Positions 11,566-23,482 of a stretch of 64,000 nucleotides of DNA are shown one piece after another. A program made the translations under genes and the position numbers. Under the pieces are notes generated by a model, which was not told the DNA's origin, did no database searches, and saw nothing but the letters and a program-made list of their open reading frames with translations. Source of the DNA: Cladopsammia gracilis (lineage: Eukaryota; Cnidaria; Anthozoa; Scleractinia; Dendrophylliidae); assembly GCA_022457155.1 (NCBI GenBank), contig JAJGOT010000020.1, forward strand, positions 1,045,001 through 1,109,000, given 5' to 3'. Each line of letters opens with the position of its first letter. Within the stretch, counting starts at the first letter, position 1.

Positions 11566-13278
11566 ATTGATTTTAATTTAGTAATTGATTGAGTTTGAAA
11601 GCAGAATGCTTCGTGTGATACAACAGCTTTAAGGACATGCACATGCAACAAGAAAAAGGTTTCATAAGAGTTTTCTTTGAACCCCTTCTTAAGAACACAA
11701 AGCAGTCAAGTTCTTTTGTTAAGTGCTGCATCATAGCAGCCCGTAATAAACAATGTTGACTCCTCAGTGAACTTCTTCATATTGACCAATACGAACTCCA
11801 TGAAAAAAGAACGATATTGTGTCCCTCCATGTTATCTGTAGAAAAAAAAAATGAACATGAAATATAATGTATGAATATTAACTTAGGGTCAGATAAGAAA
11901 TGAAAGGCATGATACATTCCCCCTCCCACATCCCTGATGGCATATATTTATTGTAAGGTGCTATAAATATTTTGTGAGCACTCAGTCTTGTCTGAGTGTG
12001 GGTCATTAAAAGTGAAATTTGGGGGAATTTATAATGTGAGCTAGGGAAGGGCCTTATTTTTTTTTTTGTCCAATAATTCAGCACACATATTGAATCTCAT
12101 GAGCTGGTTCTGCTGGGTCAGGAAAACAGGAGTATATTCTGTGTATTGTATTGTGTCAAAGTTGAATCTGAATTGTTTAATAGGCTTTTTAGGAGAAAAA
12201 TGAAGGTATCAAAGTCTATATTGTAACATTTGTACTTTTAAAAGGTAATAACTTTGAATGAAAGTTGAAATAACAAAATCAGTTTCAGTAGTGACACAAA
12301 AGAGGCTTTGACTGATCACAGAGTTGAGTTGGTAGTTTTGTCTTTCTTTTAGGGAGAAAACTAGACACTAAACTTTGTTTTATGCAAAATTCAACTTACA
12401 GTGTAAGTTGCTTTCATCGTAGCTAAAGATTGCGATCCATTTAGTAATCCTGGTATAATTCCATATCTCTGTTAATTTTTAGCAGAATCAGCTTTGAAAT
12501 GTCCAAGAAATAAAGATTTTTAAAGCAATACAGGTTCCCCTGCCAAAAATCTGCCTTATGAATTAATTCATGCATATCTTTCCTGCATGACCTTAATGTA
12601 ACCTAATAAGCATTGTTTTAGTTTTATCCTCTCACCTTCATGTCATTGATGGCAAGGCAACAATAAGAATTGAATGGCGATTGTGTTCATCTCTGTGTTC
12701 TGTATTAAAAAAGAAAATTATATTCTGAATTCATTATTCATGTAGAAGGTTACGGTGGGAAATTATATGTACATGTATTTTGCTTGAGCTAATATGGGAT
12801 GGACTAGACCATGCAAGTACCATGGTGTTCATATGCAGTTTCCAAGAGCAAAATCTCTAATTGCCCTGCTTGAATAAATTGACTTGATATTGATTAACCT
12901 TATATTGTTATGCCCACCAACATTCTAGTGTAGTGTCAATTGGCATATCAAAAATAACAAAGATCAATATATGCACTGAGAAAATTAGTTATTTGTACAA
13001 CTAGCTGGAAATCAGTGTTTTTTTATATGACATCTCACCTGAATTACTCCACACTCTCACTGATAACAAGTGCATAATATGAAACATTCATGTTTGTGAC
13101 CTGTAGTCAAAGAAATAATGCAAATTATTAGTTACCTAATGGAAGGGATAGATACAGGAACTTTTTTCTAACTTTCAAGGCCGTCATTATAGTCTGCATG
13201 TAGCCAACAATTGGCTATCAAACTGTTACTAGATTGCATATGCATGGCTCATGCTGTCTGGTAATTTCTCTTAATATA
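11566..13278. other. AT-rich non-coding stretch
   Basis: No ORF with a recognisable domain, no RNA gene and no clear repeat structure. Confidence 0.5.
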
Positions 13279-13552
13279 CTGTACCATAAAATTAAGAAAA
13301 AATTAGTCCTCTAGAACAAATTATATTCATGCAGGCATTATAAGGTCATAAAAGTTCTCTTCTTCAGTAGACAATTTCATGACTTGTATTGTTGCTGATA
13401 TCTTAAGATATCTTCAGATGATGTTTTTTGTTGAACTGATTCACAAACAGAAGCAGTTTATGAAAGTCACATGAAGACATTCGGTGCAGAGCAATTTTCT
13501 TTTATAAAGATAAACAAGGGCAAGATTTTTTTTAATTTTATGGTACATATTA
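13279..13552. repeat. Inverted-repeat element, GTACCATAAAATTAA ends
   Basis: TGTACCATAAAATTAAG at the left is matched by inverted TTAATTTTATGGTACA at the right, about 275 bp apart. The interior is non-coding. Confidence 0.6.
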
Positions 13553-14183
13553 CCCAGCATATCAGAGCCATCTTTGCTAGCTGCCATCTGCTCAATAACA
13601 TTAACCATAGAGCTGGCATCTGCTAACAGTTTTCACATGGCGATCTGCCCATTCTTTTTTATTAAGAAGGGCTGGCACAGTACAGTCAAACTATAAGTTC
13701 CATTTTTGCTAGCTGCCATCTACTTATTCATTTTTGTGGAGAAAAGCTGGGACAGTCAAACTATTAGTACCATTGTGGTATGAGACTATGTGACAATTTC
13801 TATGAATGTAGGAAAAAGCTTTCACGTTGTTCCCAGACAATGTCATCATTTTCACCTAGTAATGTTTGTCATTTTGCCTCACAATGCAATCAATCAACTG
13901 TTACAATGAAAGTGACAACTGATGCCATTAAACACTTAAACTGACTCAGCTCAAAGTGAAATAGCAAAATCTGATCGATTGATGGCATAATGCTGGTTTT
14001 GAAACCATGCAAAACACTAAGTTTCTTCCTCGCGCATCTCATGTTCTGCACATTTGAACACAGTGATGTCTGGTTCCTCTCACTCTACTTTTGCCTGGGC
14101 AATGTTGCTCACACTGTTTCCACATTCTTCATGTAAATTAATTTCGACAATAGGTATCGGAGTCTGTCAGGCTTCACACTGCA

Positions 14184-17100
14184 CTACTGACTCATGGATT
14201 GTGCCCACACCACAAGTCTACGGAATGTCTCCTCCTGGTATGCTGGTGACAGAGACTGTCGATTCCGAGTTTCTTCTGTTAGTGCACGTAGTCTGACCAT
14301 TTCTCTTGCTCGAGCCCGAGTTGTGGCTGTGTCCACTGCACGGAATCTCTCTTCATCTGCAAGAAAGTCCTCGTGGAATGCAAAATCGGGATCGATCCCT
14401 TGTCCACCCGAAGATTTAGCCTGTGATAACGCAACGAACAATGCGCCAGGATTTTTTGCTTCAAAGTTGTGCATTCCTGGGTGGATGATGATATATCTGA
14501 AAGGCTCTCCAGTACCAACTGTCATTCCCTGGCATTTATGGATGGTCATGCCCCATGCCAGTCTAAGAGGAATTTGAAGACGCTTGCATCGACAGGAGCA
14601 TTCCATGGAACGACTGATGGGTACAATTGGCATGACTGTAGGATCTTGATCAATAAAGGGAGGTCCGGTATAGCTTGAAAACCGTACCATCACAACATCA
14701 GGAAGGGGCGGAGGATCATCACTAGGTTTAGCACCATCTAAGTAGAGTATATCCACAACTGTTCCAACTGCACCATTAAATAGCCCCCATTCCGCTTTTA
14801 TATTTGCCACAAGCATTACTTTGCTGTCACGGCAAAGGTACAGAAGTGGTAACAGTCCACCTGCCTTGTTGCTGTCAGCATTCTGTGCATGACGGCCACT
14901 GTTGGTCGCTTTGATTTTGGCAACAGGATGATGTGGCAATTTATTACACTCAAGCAGCTTCACTTTATTTCGGTCCCACTCAAGGCGGTGTGTGGGAAAA
15001 ACGAAAAGACCGTGCGCATCCATCCTACGCAAGAGGTCTTCGCCATGGCTTCTGCGTAAATTGTGCCACTGAAATTTCTGTAGCCAATGTACTTGCTCTG
15101 GAGTTGTAGAGTATGTGCGCATTGACATCAAAACATCTCGTAACTGTTGTTCAGAATCTGCTTGTCGGATGATTTGTGTGAGCTCAGCAGCGGTGTCAAA
15201 ACCTGTCCATACCAAACGACCATGATTAGATGGAGCACTGCGTGAGTCAGAAATATAGGTTGGTGTGTCACATACGGGAGGTAACTGGACATCATCTCCG
15301 AGTAAGACAACTACAGGAACGCCTCCCCAGGGCTCCTCTGAATTAGCTCCTTTATTCATTCCATAGCGCATGTGCTGTTCCATCCATCCCAGCATGGTAC
15401 GTCCAAACATAGAACGCTCGTCTCCCACAAGGACCTTAAGATTTTTGCATCTCTCTTGAATCTTCCGAAGCACGGTTCCTGAAGGAACTGTCAACTCATG
15501 GCAGGATTTTGTTCCAGTCGGGATTTGAAGAAAGCTGTGAGCAGTGCTACCTTGCACTAGATATGCAGAGTTTCCAGTCGGCGTGATGACCTGGATGGCA
15601 TCATTAGTTCCAAATACCTGTCGCACCAAGCGTTGGATGCACTTGATCATGTAGGACTTGCCTGTTCCACCTGTTCCTGAAACAACAAGTCGCAATGGTA
15701 CATAATCTTGAGGGTGCTCGATGTAGTTCTGCAGGGTCATCAAAATCAGGCTTACTATGGACTTCTGCTCTGTGTTAAGTGTTGATGGGCACACATCTGG
15801 TAAAAGCAAGCTTCCATGCTCTGAACTGGTTTGTTCAACTTCTTGAATGCAATCCTCGAGCCATTTCTTGGCACCATGGTCTTCAGGGAGTTGAAGAGAG
15901 GTGCTGCTCCAGTCATACTCTTCTCCGCCATCGTCATATTGGAAATCTTCTTCCACTCCTTCGTAGCATTGATTCTGACCAGCATAAATATCAACCCAAT
16001 CTGGTTGCTGCACTGCATGTACTGGTTCATTCTCTTCATCGTCATCTTCGTAGATGTCATCTCCATGCCCCTGTGCCTGACGTTGCGCTTTCAAGACTTG
16101 AGCCTTAACAAATGTGGGACAGTCGTCTGTCAGCAGGAATGATTCAAAGCGCTCAATCCATGAGGTCTCATCATCCTTCATTTCTTGAATTGTAAACCAG
16201 CTAGGCCAGTGGAGGAGGACCATGGTCCTGCAGTAGTCTTCCTGAAGAGGCCACGTAGCATGAGTGGCACCACCACTTACCACGGGTACCTTCCCATTCT
16301 TTGATGCAAACTTGTACCAAGAACAAAGCTCATCATGTGGTCTGGCAAGGTATTTGTCTAATGAACTGCTGGAGGTAGCTGTGTCACCATTACGTTCCAG
16401 GCGCCTTGAACCTTTCAGTGATAAGTATGAAAATTGTCGACTGCATCGCCAGAGTGCTAATCCGCTTAGCTCAAATGAGGCTTCAGGACCACTAACATCT
16501 CGCCGTCCAACAGTCTTCATCAGCATTCGGGCACAAATCGATCTCCCAGACACCTCGTCAGCTACTTCAACAGCATTAAGCATGTCCTTGAAAAGGTCTA
16601 CAGTTGCCCCTGTTGGTTCATTGCCCTTGCAAGCATATCCGCACACATAGTCCGTGACGCCAATGATTTCATCTGTACTGGGGCTGTCGGGATCAGACTT
16701 GGACAATATCAAGCTCATGTCACAGTTAGCCCTCCATGCTTGCAGGTGATATCGTGAGTGCTGTATTACACGCGGATGATCTCGTGGTAACTCAAGGCGA
16801 GAAGCTCCATTACGGTCCTTGACAATCTCTGGAGAAGTACGAGGTTCCTTACCGCGGTTAAATTCTGATCCAAATTCCATGCGACAAACACGTTCTTTTG
16901 GTTGCAAACCAGGTCCTGGGTGACGAGGAGTTCTCAAACAGTAATCAGAGCAGGCATGAATTCCGACACGATTTACCAACTGCAGATGATCTTCAAGCAC
17001 TGCATCTTGTGTTGATGCAATATCCATAAGCATCTTGATTAATGGATCTTCTTCATCTGGTAAAGGTTCAGCTGAACCCTCAGGTGGTGGCCAAAATTCC

Positions 17101-19177
17101 TTCCTTGGCTCTCCATTCTCATCACTACCAGCTGGATGTGATGCCGTCATGTGAAAGTTTTGTTGTGCCCACTGACTCAGCCGAGAAGTATATTCCTCTA
17201 TATCACCCCCTTCTTCTGTAGCTTCATGGAGAAGCTGGTGGGGTTCTCTGTCATGTCTCCAGCTCAGCTGATGCCAATGAATTTGTCCACGGGATTTCGC
17301 AAATTCATATCGGTACCAGTAGTCAGTAACACCAAACACGGGCTTCAAGACCTTGTCATGGTATGACTGAGTGCGCATATCAAAGTAACTTACCACAACG
17401 TGAGTGTTCTCTTGAACTGCCTTGAACCGCGCATTGCTGTCTTCTTGCAGATCCACTGTTTTACCAGTGGTCTGCACAATGTACTGCTCCAGAAGTCTTC
17501 TAAGGGGAGGGAAGTAGAACTCTGCACAGCTTCCAGTCATGAAAAATGATGGCAGCCCAAGCTTTTCGTTGACCATAAACTGTATCAAAGCTCGAAGCTC
17601 TCTACGCCTTTGATCCCAATACTGTGAGGTGCCACGGAGACTTGCACCAAAGTACAGTAGCCTGTTCACAACGGTAGTGTCACCCCTGGCAAAACGTTCT
17701 TGCAGGTCGGCCACAGTGATGTGTGGGTCTCCGAGTTGTTGACCAACAAAGTATCTGCTCTGTTCTAGCGCACGTTTCCTCATGATCATGTTGTGCACAA
17801 CAAATTTCCATACTTTGTGCTTGGCAAACCGCCCGTCTTGGTACCACAGCAAATGTTCTGCCCACTCGTGAAGACATGTACACGTTCTTGGGCGGTTTAT
17901 ATGAAAATCACCCTGACCAGTTGGGAACAAGCAAGGAAAAGCCATAGTGAAGAAATATGGTGTTGTGAACTCTGATGCTGGAGTGGAGTTTGTTGTAGGC
18001 CATGGGATTACAGGGCGTTCTGCTGATCGGGTTGCACTGTTATCAGTAGGTGGTCCAGGATCGGTTGTTAGCTGGTTCACTGTAGACCGTATCTGTTCTT
18101 CCACATTCACTCCTGGCTCCGGGAGGAGAACTCCTGAGACAGTGGAGTCATCTTCAGTGTCTACATCTCCAGGGTCTACTTGGTGTGGGGCTGGCCCTCT
18201 GTCATCCATATGTTGAGCACTAGAAAACTCCACCGTTCTAAGATTTGGCAATTCTCCATCACAAGGTAAGGCATTGATGCGAGAATCATCAATAACAATG
18301 TCAGCATAGCTGATGTTGTTCGCCTGCAACCAATGGAGTGCTTCTTCTACACGTCGCCGTCTGACTCTAAAGTCTTTATGGGTGTCGTTTTTTCCTTGTC
18401 GGCGCACTCGAATGATGTCTATGTCCGATGGTAACCGTGGAAGAATTGTTGCTGGTTCCTGAACAGCCTGAGGGAATGCGATGCAGTGACCCTTTGCAGC
18501 AATCCCACCATGCTTCAACAAATGGACGTGTATTGTTGGAGCAATTCTGGCTATAAGCATCTGCTCTGCATCAGTCAAGTTACTGAGCTCATCTGGAACA
18601 CATCCTGGATCCATATTGTTGTCAGCAGACCAAAATCTTTGTGGATTTTTATCTTTTTTACAACGATTGCACAAATCTTCAGTTCTAGTTGCTTTATTTG
18701 TTAAACGCCTTTCTTTGCACACTTCACGGAAGCTAAATCTGTAGCATAACTGGTCAAGTTCAAAAGCGCGAATGGCACAATAAGCACGATTTTCTTGCTC
18801 GGTCGATCCTGCGGGTGGTGGTGGAGGCAGATCCTGGATAACTTCTCTCAACCTTTTTTCCTCTTTTGCAATTCTTCGCAAATTTCGCCTTTCTCTTGTC
18901 CTGCGTTCATCTGGAGTTTCGTCTTCGCCTGATTTTGCATGCTCATATGTTATGCCTACTGCACGCGCCCTGTCTAAAAGAGATAGTGGCTCAATTATAC
19001 TTACTCCTCCATAATCTATGTGAATATGTGCAACATTTTCCTCGCCAAGCTGCTGGTCTGCATGTGTCACAGATGGCGGTGATGATACAGGAAATTGTCC
19101 ATGACAATGCTGTTGCAACACATCATCAACACCAGTTTCAATTTCTCCTCTTTCCCGTTCTTGATTAATTGCTGCCC
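14184..19177 (-). CDS. Helitron Rep/helicase (large exon)
   Basis: An uninterrupted frame of 1675 codons runs from an ATG at 19211 to a stop at 14184. The HUH nuclease motif is HWH within GQIHWHQLSW (about residue 642). The paired tyrosines are in YVCGY (about 855). The helicase part has Walker A GTGGTGKS (about 1182), GDDVQLPPV (about 1307) and WGMTIHKCQGMTV (about 1557), i.e. a Pif1/RecD-type helicase. A Cys-rich N-terminal region (about 170-330) resembles the domain common in Helitron proteins. Helitron Rep nicks one strand and the helicase unwinds it for rolling-circle transposition. A strong acceptor (ATTTTTTTAG, ending at 19178 on the minus strand) lies just inside the frame, so the first 11 residues are probably intronic and the exon begins at 19177. 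It would receive the exon at 29052-29493 in phase. All key residues are present, so the protein may be active. The 5' TC and 3' CTRR ends of the element were not located. Confidence 0.93.
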
Positions 19178-19211
19178 CTAAAAAAATAACACAGTTTTGT
19201 ATAACGTCCAT

Positions 19212-19767
19212 AAATAGCTTGCTTACTTATTTGTGTCTTGCAGAAAGGCCATGTTTTGGAAGTTTCTTCTCTCCTTCTCTGTGTGGCAGGGTATAACCAA
19301 ACATGTTATTCAAATACTTAAAAGTTTTGGAAACCATAAGCTGTTTGGCTGAAATGTCACGTACAATTCTACTGGATGGTTTCTCACTTTGCCATTGCTT
19401 GGAGACATAAAATCATGGGTAATTTTGTTTTAATTCGTTATTATTTTTCTAAAGCTTTAAATTGATGGGCCCCGATTAAGAATCTGAAATAGACAAAGGG
19501 TATTGTTTTCAATTCATGGATAATGAATTGCATAATTTATGCTGATAGACACATGCATGCATTTTTTTTAACCAGTTGGTCTTAGTAGTATATCTTGTTC
19601 TTGTCAAATTAATTTGTATGATCCCTTGTAAATCAAGTGTAATATATCAATATTATTTCTTGTTTACATGCATGGGCTTGAGTAATCACGTCTCACTATA
19701 GAATCCAGTGCATGGGAATTTAAATTAATTCGTGCAGCTGATGTAATAATTATTCTCTAAACGTTAA
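19212..19767. other. Putative intron of the Helitron gene, no feature
   Basis: AT-rich sequence with no recognisable gene or repeat boundary. Confidence 0.4.
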
Positions 19768-20225
19768 GTAACGTTCCGCATAACAAGGATAGCACTGAAC
19801 GGCAATGCATATGCATGATGGAATGTCAACTTCTTTCATTGTTTCAACTTAGTGATCTCATTGGCTTATAGACTCAAAAACCGCTAAAAAGTTAAGGTTC
19901 AAGGTGCATTTTGGCTAATTTTTTTAAGGTTTCAAGTAATTTGAGACTCAATCGCACAACATACAATGTTTAAAAGATATTGTATTTGGGAACTTCATCA
20001 AAGAAGCAAAATTTTTAGCTATTGTCTTCTGCTATTCTCATTGGTTAAGCACGAACATTTCCTAAAATTTATTTGACGCAAATGGATTTTCTTTATTTTT
20101 ATAATGAAATATAATTATTAACCATCAGCTGCTCCTCTACTCTTGAAATCAAAGATATTCTATGTGGGAAAGAGCCAATGCCGCAGAACAATGAAGTTTG
20201 CTATTGTTCTTATGTGGAGCATTAC
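19768..20225. mobile_element. TTAA-flanked miniature element (copy 1)
   Basis: TTAA lies on both sides (19764-19767, 20226-20229). The inverted ends start GTAACGTTCCGCATAACAAG on the left and, inverted, GTAATGCTCCACATAAGAAC on the right. A similar element in the other orientation is at 33437-33886. TTAA duplications are typical of piggyBac and Kolobok transposons. No transposase is present. Confidence 0.8.
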
Positions 20226-20752
20226 TTAAATGGCTAATCATTAAATAAATGCATAATTTTAAAGACATACATTTGGAGATAAGTGCTACATGAACTGAGC
20301 ACATATCCATTGTGGTTAATAAACATTGTAAGCCATGCAGTTTTCCTGTTTGCACAATCGATGAAATCATATCATTTTAAAAACACTCCACTTAACATCA
20401 CTTTCAAAACTGACCAAGAGGGGCATTGCGGGACTCTGAATACTGCAACACCACAAAAAATAAAACAAGAACTGCATCTCCATTGAGAAAATACTGACGT
20501 TGTGATATAATAGGCCAATTTCAATATATCAAAATTCTAACTTGGCTCTGCGGTTAAGGAGAATAAAACAAAAGAAATAGATTATTCATCCCTGAACCTC
20601 AGTTGTGATTTCTTTTGTGTCATTCCCCTAAGCCTCAGTCTTGCCAAGTATGAATTGTAATGTATGAAAAATTATTGGCCTGTTATTTTAGTCTCATATG
20701 CCCTTGTTTCAGAACTTTTCACCATCCTTTCCCTCCTTATAGAAAACAGAGG
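20226..20752. other. No gene recognised
   Basis: Short open frames only. Confidence 0.4.
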
Positions 20753-20859
20753 TTCCTGTGAGCCAAACCGTGAATAAGAAATGCTAACGTGTAACGCAAT
20801 ATTGCAGTAAGGTAATGTTTTTATACTGACAGGCTCGATATATTTTTTTTAAATTGAAC

Positions 20860-20893
<34 letters not shown>

Positions 20894-21577
20894 CTTTCGC
20901 GCATGTCACGCAAACGTTAAAAGCCCATGAAATATCAACAGGAACGTACCCAACGCAAACTTTTTTCCACTTTATAGAATGGAACGTAAAGAGCGTGCAG
21001 TTTCATGGGATAGCTGTGGAACCAGGCCTTCTCGGAAATGTCACGCAATGACGTGACAGTGCGAATAGATGGTCGCTTTGAGAACTTCGCAGCCATTTTA
21101 CTCTCTTGGATGCCCGGTGACCCCCATTTTTCTTTCCGTAGATCACTTCCTTTCCTAATTTTCTCCATTTTAACAAAAAACAGAAAAAATCTGTACGTGA
21201 GAAGTTACAAATATTTCGCCTTTTCTGCTCTCGTGCGACCAAAGTTTTCTTTGAATGTGGACGGGCAAGACTAGTATGTTTTCTTTTTCAAGGCCTATTC
21301 TTCCTCAATGAACGACATCAGATGCAAAAGTTTACTTAATAAACTTAGTTGCGTTGAATTAAGTACGTTTACCTGATCAAAATTTCACTAAAATAGCTTC
21401 TTTTATTGCTAATAGTTGTTAATTTAAGATCGTCTTTAAATAACGAAAGCTTCTTAAAACGCATGGTCTTCAATGCGCCTTATCTCGAAAACGAGCACGG
21501 TGACCCCCCACTTTTTTGGTCATTTTGGCAATAGTTGATCTTCACCTTACTGCATGGCAAGTTTTAAAAAAATCTGT

Positions 21578-21611
<34 letters not shown>

Positions 21612-21680
21612 GACTTTTGACAAATACCAAAAAAAGTACATCACTTTCATAATGTCCAGTCCAGAAAAAGGGTCCCGACC
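20753..21680 (-). repeat. tRNA-derived repeat family, truncated copy interrupted by a TTAA element
   Basis: On the minus strand, the part right of the insertion (GGACATTATGAAAGTGATG) and the part left of it (GCAATATTGCGTTACACGTT, then CACGGTTTGGCTC) match the 3' half of the copies at 31500-31973 and 39259-39870. The tRNA-like head is missing. The TTAA element at 20864-21606 sits inside it. Confidence 0.65.
20864..21606. mobile_element. TTAA-flanked element with GGACGTTCGCGCCC ends
   Basis: TTAA (20860-20863, 21607-21610) flanks perfect inverted ends GGACGTTCGCGCCC / GGGCGCGAACGTCC. Size and TTAA target fit a non-autonomous Kolobok or piggyBac-type element. Two GGTGACCCCC blocks lie inside. 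There is no transposase. Confidence 0.85.
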
Positions 21681-21723
21681 GCTGTTACATGCACTATGCT
21701 ATTAGGCCACGAAGACTCTTACA

Positions 21724-21866
21724 CCTTATTCGATGGTTCTACAGATAATATGCGTGGTTATGCTATGAGTTGCATAGTATTTTTTCGAGCCCCACAGGGG
21801 CGAGAAAAAATGCGAGCAATGAGTAAAATGTCTGCAAGTATTATCTGTTAAACCATCAAATAAAGG
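21724..21866. repeat. Foldback element
   Basis: CCTTATTCGATGGTTCTACAG on the left pairs with CTGTTAAACCATCAAATAAAGG on the right, and TTTTTTCGAGCCCC with GGGGCGAGAAAAAA at the centre (each written in pieces of 20 or fewer; key core CGAGCCCCACAGGGGCGAG). Confidence 0.7.
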
Positions 21867-22234
21867 ATTTATTATTCAACTGAAATTCTAATATTTATAA
21901 TAGCTTGTCTCTTCAAACCGGGATGCTAAGGTGTACTACGGCAATGTACTGTGTAATACGCTGGGATATTTTGCGTGTTTTCTTTCCCTTATAAGGTAAA
22001 ATGACATCATACAGTTGAATAACAAATATGGTAATTAGGGAGGTAAAATTTTATTATTTTAACATAGATATGTGGGAAAATGCGTATTAAATAATTGTGT
22101 CTCTACTGAAAATCCATTTCAAGTCTGCACATCGGTTTCAATGTTCCATTAAAGGACTCCAAATACAAACATCAGAGCAGGATTTTCAAAATCTCCCCTT
22201 TTTCAGCAGTCGACTATTCCTTAGGCACGGTTGT

Positions 22235-22565
22235 GCCTAAAGAATACCGTTTAGAGGGACGTCGGACACCTTATTAAGACTTATATAACGTAATGTCGAC
22301 ACTTAGAATTTTATTTTCAATAAATTTTTAAGTGTTAAAAAAGAAAATCTAAAATCCCCCACTCAGGATTGAACCTGTGATCTCAGCTAGGCTTAGGCTT
22401 AGATAGCCTACCGTACCACTGTACCACCTAGCTTCTCGGGTTGTTCAGGCCTAAATTTAACTATATAAACTACTACCCATAACATCAACTGAAAGCTAAC
22501 CAGTTACTCCGTTATATAAGTTTCAATAAGGTGTCCGACGTCCTTCTGAACGGTATTCTTTAGGC
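22235..22565 (-). mobile_element. Short element with inverted ends and tRNA-like promoter (copy 2)
   Basis: Inverted ends of about 40 bp start GCCTAAAGAATACCGTT and continue through ACGTCGGACACCTTATT. On the minus strand the interior (about 22345-22440) reads TGGTACAGTGG (A-box-like) and AGGTTCAATCC (B-box-like). It matches copy 1 at 5014-5321 but has an extra 20-25 bp of inverted sequence outside. Confidence 0.72.
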
Positions 22566-23259
22566 TTAACTCTTAGGCACTGGTCAGCAGAATTAGTGAG
22601 CGAGTGAGTGAATTTGCCGTTGTGTCCAGTAACTGGTTCATTACGTTTCACATATTCACGGATTAAAAAGTGAAACTGTAGATAACGGACTCTGTCTCAG
22701 ACACTGCTTCAAAAGCGAGGTTGATAAATGAAACTGAAAAGATTCTCTGTGACAGGAGTTTCATATCATATAAAATCTCCAAAGTTTTGCATCCATTCCT
22801 ACTTAAATTTGTTTACATCTTAGCTATCCTAGCAGACAATGAAATGAATGGAAATGCCTTTTATGGAATCATGATACATGTATGTTTCACGGATGTACTG
22901 GAGGAGTGTTACTTTGAACTTCACCAATTAAAAAAAATTCACCAAGTTATATAACTAACAATGAGACTTTTTTCCAAATGGTATGAGTAACAAGACAGGA
23001 TTTTTGTTGTTACATATGACAGATTCAGCTGTAAAAGGGTTCAGAGATTAGCTGTCCAGCAGTGCCCCGCATCAATCAATAATTTGTTTCCCTTGTTAAA
23101 ATGTACATATCAGTTACAGCGTTGTTTTCTGACAAACAGACCTCCAGAAATCACTGGGTGTGAGAAGAGGCCACCTCGAATGTCAATATATTAACAAGAG
23201 TGCTGCCAATTCAGGACTATTTTATTAAAAACTCTTAACAACTTTTTCTTAAAGCTACA
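22566..23259. other. No gene recognised
   Basis: Only short frames without domains. Confidence 0.4.
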
Positions 23260-23482
23260 ATGCAGGTCATTAGTGTTGGGACACTTACCAAAAAACTAGT
23301 CAAATAATCCCCCCCCCCTTCCACCCCCCTTGCAATGTTGAGATTTAATGATTGAACGGACATTTACGCCGAAAAAATATTCACCTACTTTGGTCAACAT
23401 TGGTTTGGGGGGGAAGAGGGGGGGATACGCTCAAATTGCGGCCCCAAAGATAACTGTAGTAGTATTACATTATTATTTGTTA
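23260..23482 (+). repeat. Repeat family D, copy 1 (5' part)
   Basis: Matches 26326-26550 closely, including the block GGTCATTAGTGTTGGGACAC, poly-C tracts, ACATTTACGCCGAAAAAATA and G-rich tracts. It continues at 25108-25150 after the insertion at 23483-25107. Confidence 0.8.

Noticed and set aside
13228..13250. Helitron 3' terminus (minus strand CTAG after a TGCATATGCA palindrome)
   Set aside because: The palindrome has no loop and little GC. Chance CTAG cannot be excluded and no matching 5' TC end was found.
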